From: Methylomonas sp.
Lineage (GTDB): Bacteria > Pseudomonadota > Gammaproteobacteria > Methylococcales > Methylomonadaceae
DNA length: 8,597 bases
Assembly (NCBI GenBank): GCA_026990815.1
Contig: JALXCS010000042.1
Location: forward strand, 1 to 8,597
Direction of reading: 5' to 3'
Below are positions 7,178 to 8,597 of this stretch, in pieces (position 1 is the first letter of the stretch; each line of letters starts with the position of its first letter). Made by a program: the position numbers and the translations under genes. The notes under the pieces are model-generated. The model did not search any database. It was given only the letters and a program-made list of their open reading frames with translations, and had not been told where the DNA came from.

Positions 7178-7205
7178 TTAATATTGCTGATTTTTCATAT
7201 ATAAT
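7178..7205 (+). promoter_or_regulatory. promoter for xseB-ispA
   Basis: A perfect TATAAT (7200-7205) lies 16 bases after TTAATA (7178-7183), a 4-of-6 match to the -35 consensus. The bases that follow, GGCGCGC (7206-7212), form an entirely G+C discriminator, so transcription should start near 7213-7215 with a leader of about 30 bases. A G+C discriminator is the known hallmark of promoters inhibited by ppGpp/DksA. The element sits in the 79-base space shared with the divergent parE gene, so the two start regions probably overlap or interfere; I could not identify a convincing parE promoter. Confidence 0.6.
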
Positions 7206-7244
7206 GGCGCGCTACATCCTATCATTAATCTAACCAATATCGAT

Positions 7245-7478
7245 ATGCCAAGAAAAAAAAGCGCGACTTTATTTGAAGATTCACTGGCTGAACTTGAAAA
7301 AATCGTCGAGCAAATGGAAAAAGGTGACATTACCCTCGAGCAATCACTGGAATATTTTGAACGCGGCATAAAATTAACCCGAACCTGTCAAAAGGCCTTA
7401 CAGGAAGCTGAGCAAAAAGTTCAGATATTGCTGAAAAAAAATGGCCAACAAACTTTGGAACCTTTCACCGATGAGTAA
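7245..7478 (+). CDS. xseB: exodeoxyribonuclease VII small subunit
   Basis: A 77-residue helical protein (E. coli XseB has 80) that binds several-fold to the XseA large subunit to form exonuclease VII, which degrades single-stranded DNA from both ends. The family core FEDSLAELEKIVEQMEKGDITLEQSLEYFERG (10-41) is fully present, followed by the second helix around LTRTCQKALQEAEQKVQILL (44-63). The basic start PRKK is typical. The ATG has no recognisable Shine-Dalgarno. Position just ahead of ispA and dxs is the conserved gammaproteobacterial order. Its last 8 bases overlap the ispA start (ATGAGTAA), implying translational coupling. xseA is not in this window. Confidence 0.95.
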   Translation: MPRKKSATLFEDSLAELEKIVEQMEKGDITLEQSLEYFERGIKLTRTCQKALQEAEQKVQILLKKNGQQTLEPFTDE

Positions 7479-8367
7479 CGCATTAAAAGATTATTTAGTT
7501 AGCTGCCAAACCCGCGTTGAAAAAGCGTTGGATGCCCGACTACCCAAAGCAACCCAACTGCCCCAAAAATTACATCGTGCCATGCGCTACAGCACCTTGG
7601 AAGGTGGTAAAAGAATGAGACCAATGCTCACTTATTGTACAGGAAATGTATTACGGCTAAATCCTGAGATTCTTGATGGCCCCGCCTGTGCCGTGGAATT
7701 CATTCATGTTTATTCTCTCATCCACGATGATCTGCCGGCTATGGATGATGACGATTTAAGACGTGGCAAAGCCACCTGTCATGTTAAATTTGATGAAGCA
7801 ACGGCTATTCTCACCGGCGATGCTTTGCAAGCACTAGCTTTTGAGACACTAGCTAACGATCCTAGCATGAAAATCAGTACAGAGCAGAGAATCAAAATGA
7901 TAACGGCATTAGCCAAAGCCAGCGGCTCCGAGGGCATGGTCGGTGGACAGGCTATTGATCTTGAATCGGTTGGTAAACAATTAACACTGCCCGAGCTGGA
8001 AAATATGCATATCCACAAAACTGGCGCACTGATTCGTGTCAGTGTGCAACTGGCTACGCTATCCGATCCTAATCTTGACCCGACTACGGCTGACAGACTG
8101 GATCATTATGCGAAATGCATTGGTTTGTCATTTCAGGTTAAAGACGACATCCTGGACGAAGAAAGCGACACAGAAACCCTAGGCAAAACCCAGGGCAAAG
8201 ATCAAAACAGCAACAAACCGACTTATCCTGCCTTATTAGGCTTAAAAGGCGCCAAGGAAAAAGCACAAATGCTTCATGAAATGGCTATTGAAAGTCTGGA
8301 TATTTTTGGCCAGGAAGCTGATTTATTACGTGATCTGTCACTATATATTATTGAGAGAGAATATTAA
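7471..8367 (+). CDS. ispA: (2E,6E)-farnesyl diphosphate synthase
   Basis: A 298-residue cytosolic trans-prenyltransferase (E. coli IspA has 299) that condenses DMAPP with two IPP to give geranyl and then farnesyl diphosphate, precursor of undecaprenyl phosphate, quinone side chains and other isoprenoids. Visible motifs are GGKRMRP (45-51, IPP binding), the first aspartate-rich motif DDLPAMD (86-92) followed by DDDLRRG, GDALQALAF (116-124), GGQAIDL (158-164), KTG (183-185) and the second aspartate-rich motif FQVKDDILD (221-229). The four-residue spacing inside the first motif is the bacterial short-chain FPP type, which argues against an octaprenyl synthase. I chose the ATG at 7471, not the in-frame ATG at 7441: it matches family length and N-terminus, with a weak GGAA about 10 bases upstream. 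It overlaps xseB by 8 bases and precedes dxs. Confidence 0.96.
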   Translation: MSNALKDYLVSCQTRVEKALDARLPKATQLPQKLHRAMRYSTLEGGKRMRPMLTYCTGNVLRLNPEILDGPACAVEFIHVYSLIHDDLPAMDDDDLRRGKATCHVKFDEATAILTGDALQALAFETLANDPSMKISTEQRIKMITALAKASGSEGMVGGQAIDLESVGKQLTLPELENMHIHKTGALIRVSVQLATLSDPNLDPTTADRLDHYAKCIGLSFQVKDDILDEESDTETLGKTQGKDQNSNKPTYPALLGLKGAKEKAQMLHEMAIESLDIFGQEADLLRDLSLYIIEREY

Positions 8368-8390
8368 TATCCGAGTAAAACACTCTGATA
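8368..8390. repeat. imperfect inverted repeat overlapping the dxs promoter
   Basis: Directly after the ispA stop, TATCCGAGT (8368-8376) and ACTCTGATA (8382-8390) are inverted copies with one mismatch, separated by AAAAC. The right arm runs into the extended -10 element of dxs. It could be an operator or a small hairpin at the end of ispA mRNA; there is no T run immediately after it, so it is a poor terminator. Function is unknown. Confidence 0.4.
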
Positions 8391-8394
8391 TAAT
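8386..8394 (+). promoter_or_regulatory. extended -10 promoter for dxs
   Basis: TGATATAAT matches the extended -10 consensus TGnTATAAT exactly. It lies in the 67-base gap between ispA and dxs and would start transcription near 8401, leaving a leader of about 33 bases. No good -35 is seen 16-18 bases upstream, where the sequence overlaps the ispA stop. This implies that dxs can be transcribed independently of xseB-ispA. Confidence 0.6.
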
Positions 8395-8434
8395 TTCCCA
8401 AATTTCATTTTTTGCCACCAAACTTTTAAAATCA

Positions 8435-8597
8435 ATGAATCAATCAGGAAACCGCCCTCTCCTCGATAAAATCCACACCCCGTCGGACCTTCGTCAGCTA
8501 AAAAAAGCTCAGCTCAAACCGCTGGCACAGGAACTACGGGATTTCCTGACTCATTCTGTCAGCCAATCCGGTGGCCATTTTTCGGCCGGCTTAGGTA
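8435..8597 (+). CDS. dxs: 1-deoxy-D-xylulose-5-phosphate synthase, N-terminal fragment
   Basis: The first 54 codons of a gene that runs off the right edge. Dxs is the thiamine-diphosphate enzyme joining pyruvate and glyceraldehyde 3-phosphate into DXP, the first and flux-setting step of the MEP isoprenoid pathway. The visible part has the family N-terminus: LLDKIHTPSDLRQLKKAQLK (9-28), then LAQELRDFLTHSVSQSGGHF (30-49) and AGLG (51-54), corresponding to the E. coli stretch ending SSGHFASGLG; the histidine in GGHF (H48) is the conserved active-site residue. The ATG has no clear Shine-Dalgarno and no alternative in-frame start is seen upstream in the gap. The position after ispA is the usual gene order. 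The ThDP-binding GDG motif and transketolase domains lie outside the window. Confidence 0.93.
   Translation, partial: MNQSGNRPLLDKIHTPSDLRQLKKAQLKPLAQELRDFLTHSVSQSGGHFSAGLG

Noticed and set aside
6889..7233. 114-codon open frame on the plus strand opposite the parE start
   Set aside because: It is antisense to the conserved ParE ATPase domain and its translation has no recognisable domain; it also runs into the xseB promoter region.
7166..7244. Specific parE promoter on the minus strand
   Set aside because: Only weak hexamers around the TATATA and TATTAA stretches were found, with no supporting -35, so no feature was called.
7441..7470. Longer ispA start at ATG 7441, adding 10 residues
   Set aside because: The added residues lie wholly within the xseB 3' end and have no counterpart in the family; ATG 7471 matches E. 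coli IspA length.
8368..8390. Dyad after ispA as a rho-independent terminator
   Set aside because: The stem is A/T-rich with a mismatch and is not followed directly by a T run; the overlapping consensus extended -10 is the stronger reading.
1..8597. CRISPR array, insertion sequence, phage or toxin-antitoxin genes, tRNA or rRNA
   Set aside because: No repeated spacer structure, transposase motifs, terminal repeats or RNA gene was seen; apart from gaps of under 90 bases the window is filled by conserved chromosomal genes.

Overview
The window is ordinary chromosomal DNA from a moderately AT-rich gammaproteobacterium. RlmKL (a fused 23S rRNA methyltransferase), ParE and the xseB-ispA-dxs cluster all read very close to their E. 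coli counterparts. A DoxX protein of the kind found in copper-RiPP (bufferin/Hvf) operons and a cytochrome P460-family protein would fit an environmental or methylotroph-like lineage, but that is a weak inference. I see no insertion sequence, phage gene, CRISPR array, tRNA or rRNA. Coding density is very high.

Layout. (1) 15-635 (+): a DoxX-family membrane protein, probably the last gene of an operon that starts outside the window. (2) 628-4132/4147 (-): a compact group transcribed leftward, rlmKL > acyP > cytochrome P460 family > DUF2244 membrane protein. Its last gene overlaps the 3' end of the DoxX gene tail to tail by 8 nt. rlmKL and acyP overlap by ATGA; the next gaps are 13 and 25 nt. 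(3) 4157-4183: a strong hairpin with a T-rich tail on the minus strand ends the next gene, an exported FKBP prolyl isomerase (4208-4678, -), which has its own extended -10 promoter. (4) 4766-7165 (-): parE followed after 12 nt by an acyl-CoA thioesterase. (5) Divergent from parE: xseB and ispA overlap by 8 nt behind a consensus TATAAT with a GC-rich discriminator. The 5' end of dxs follows behind a second consensus extended -10.

Function. The right end supplies isoprenoid precursors: Dxs makes DXP at the head of the MEP pathway and IspA makes farnesyl diphosphate, with the exonuclease VII small subunit gene as the usual passenger. The middle holds chromosome decatenation (ParE), CoA-thioester hydrolysis and periplasmic protein folding. 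The left group joins rRNA modification to small redox or membrane proteins of uncertain role.

I found no clearly new multi-gene system. The items most worth following are the P460-type cytochrome that keeps the presumed cross-linking lysine, the possible copper-RiPP operon just left of the window, the terminator that lies against the rlmKL start, and the two strong promoters around xseB-ispA-dxs.
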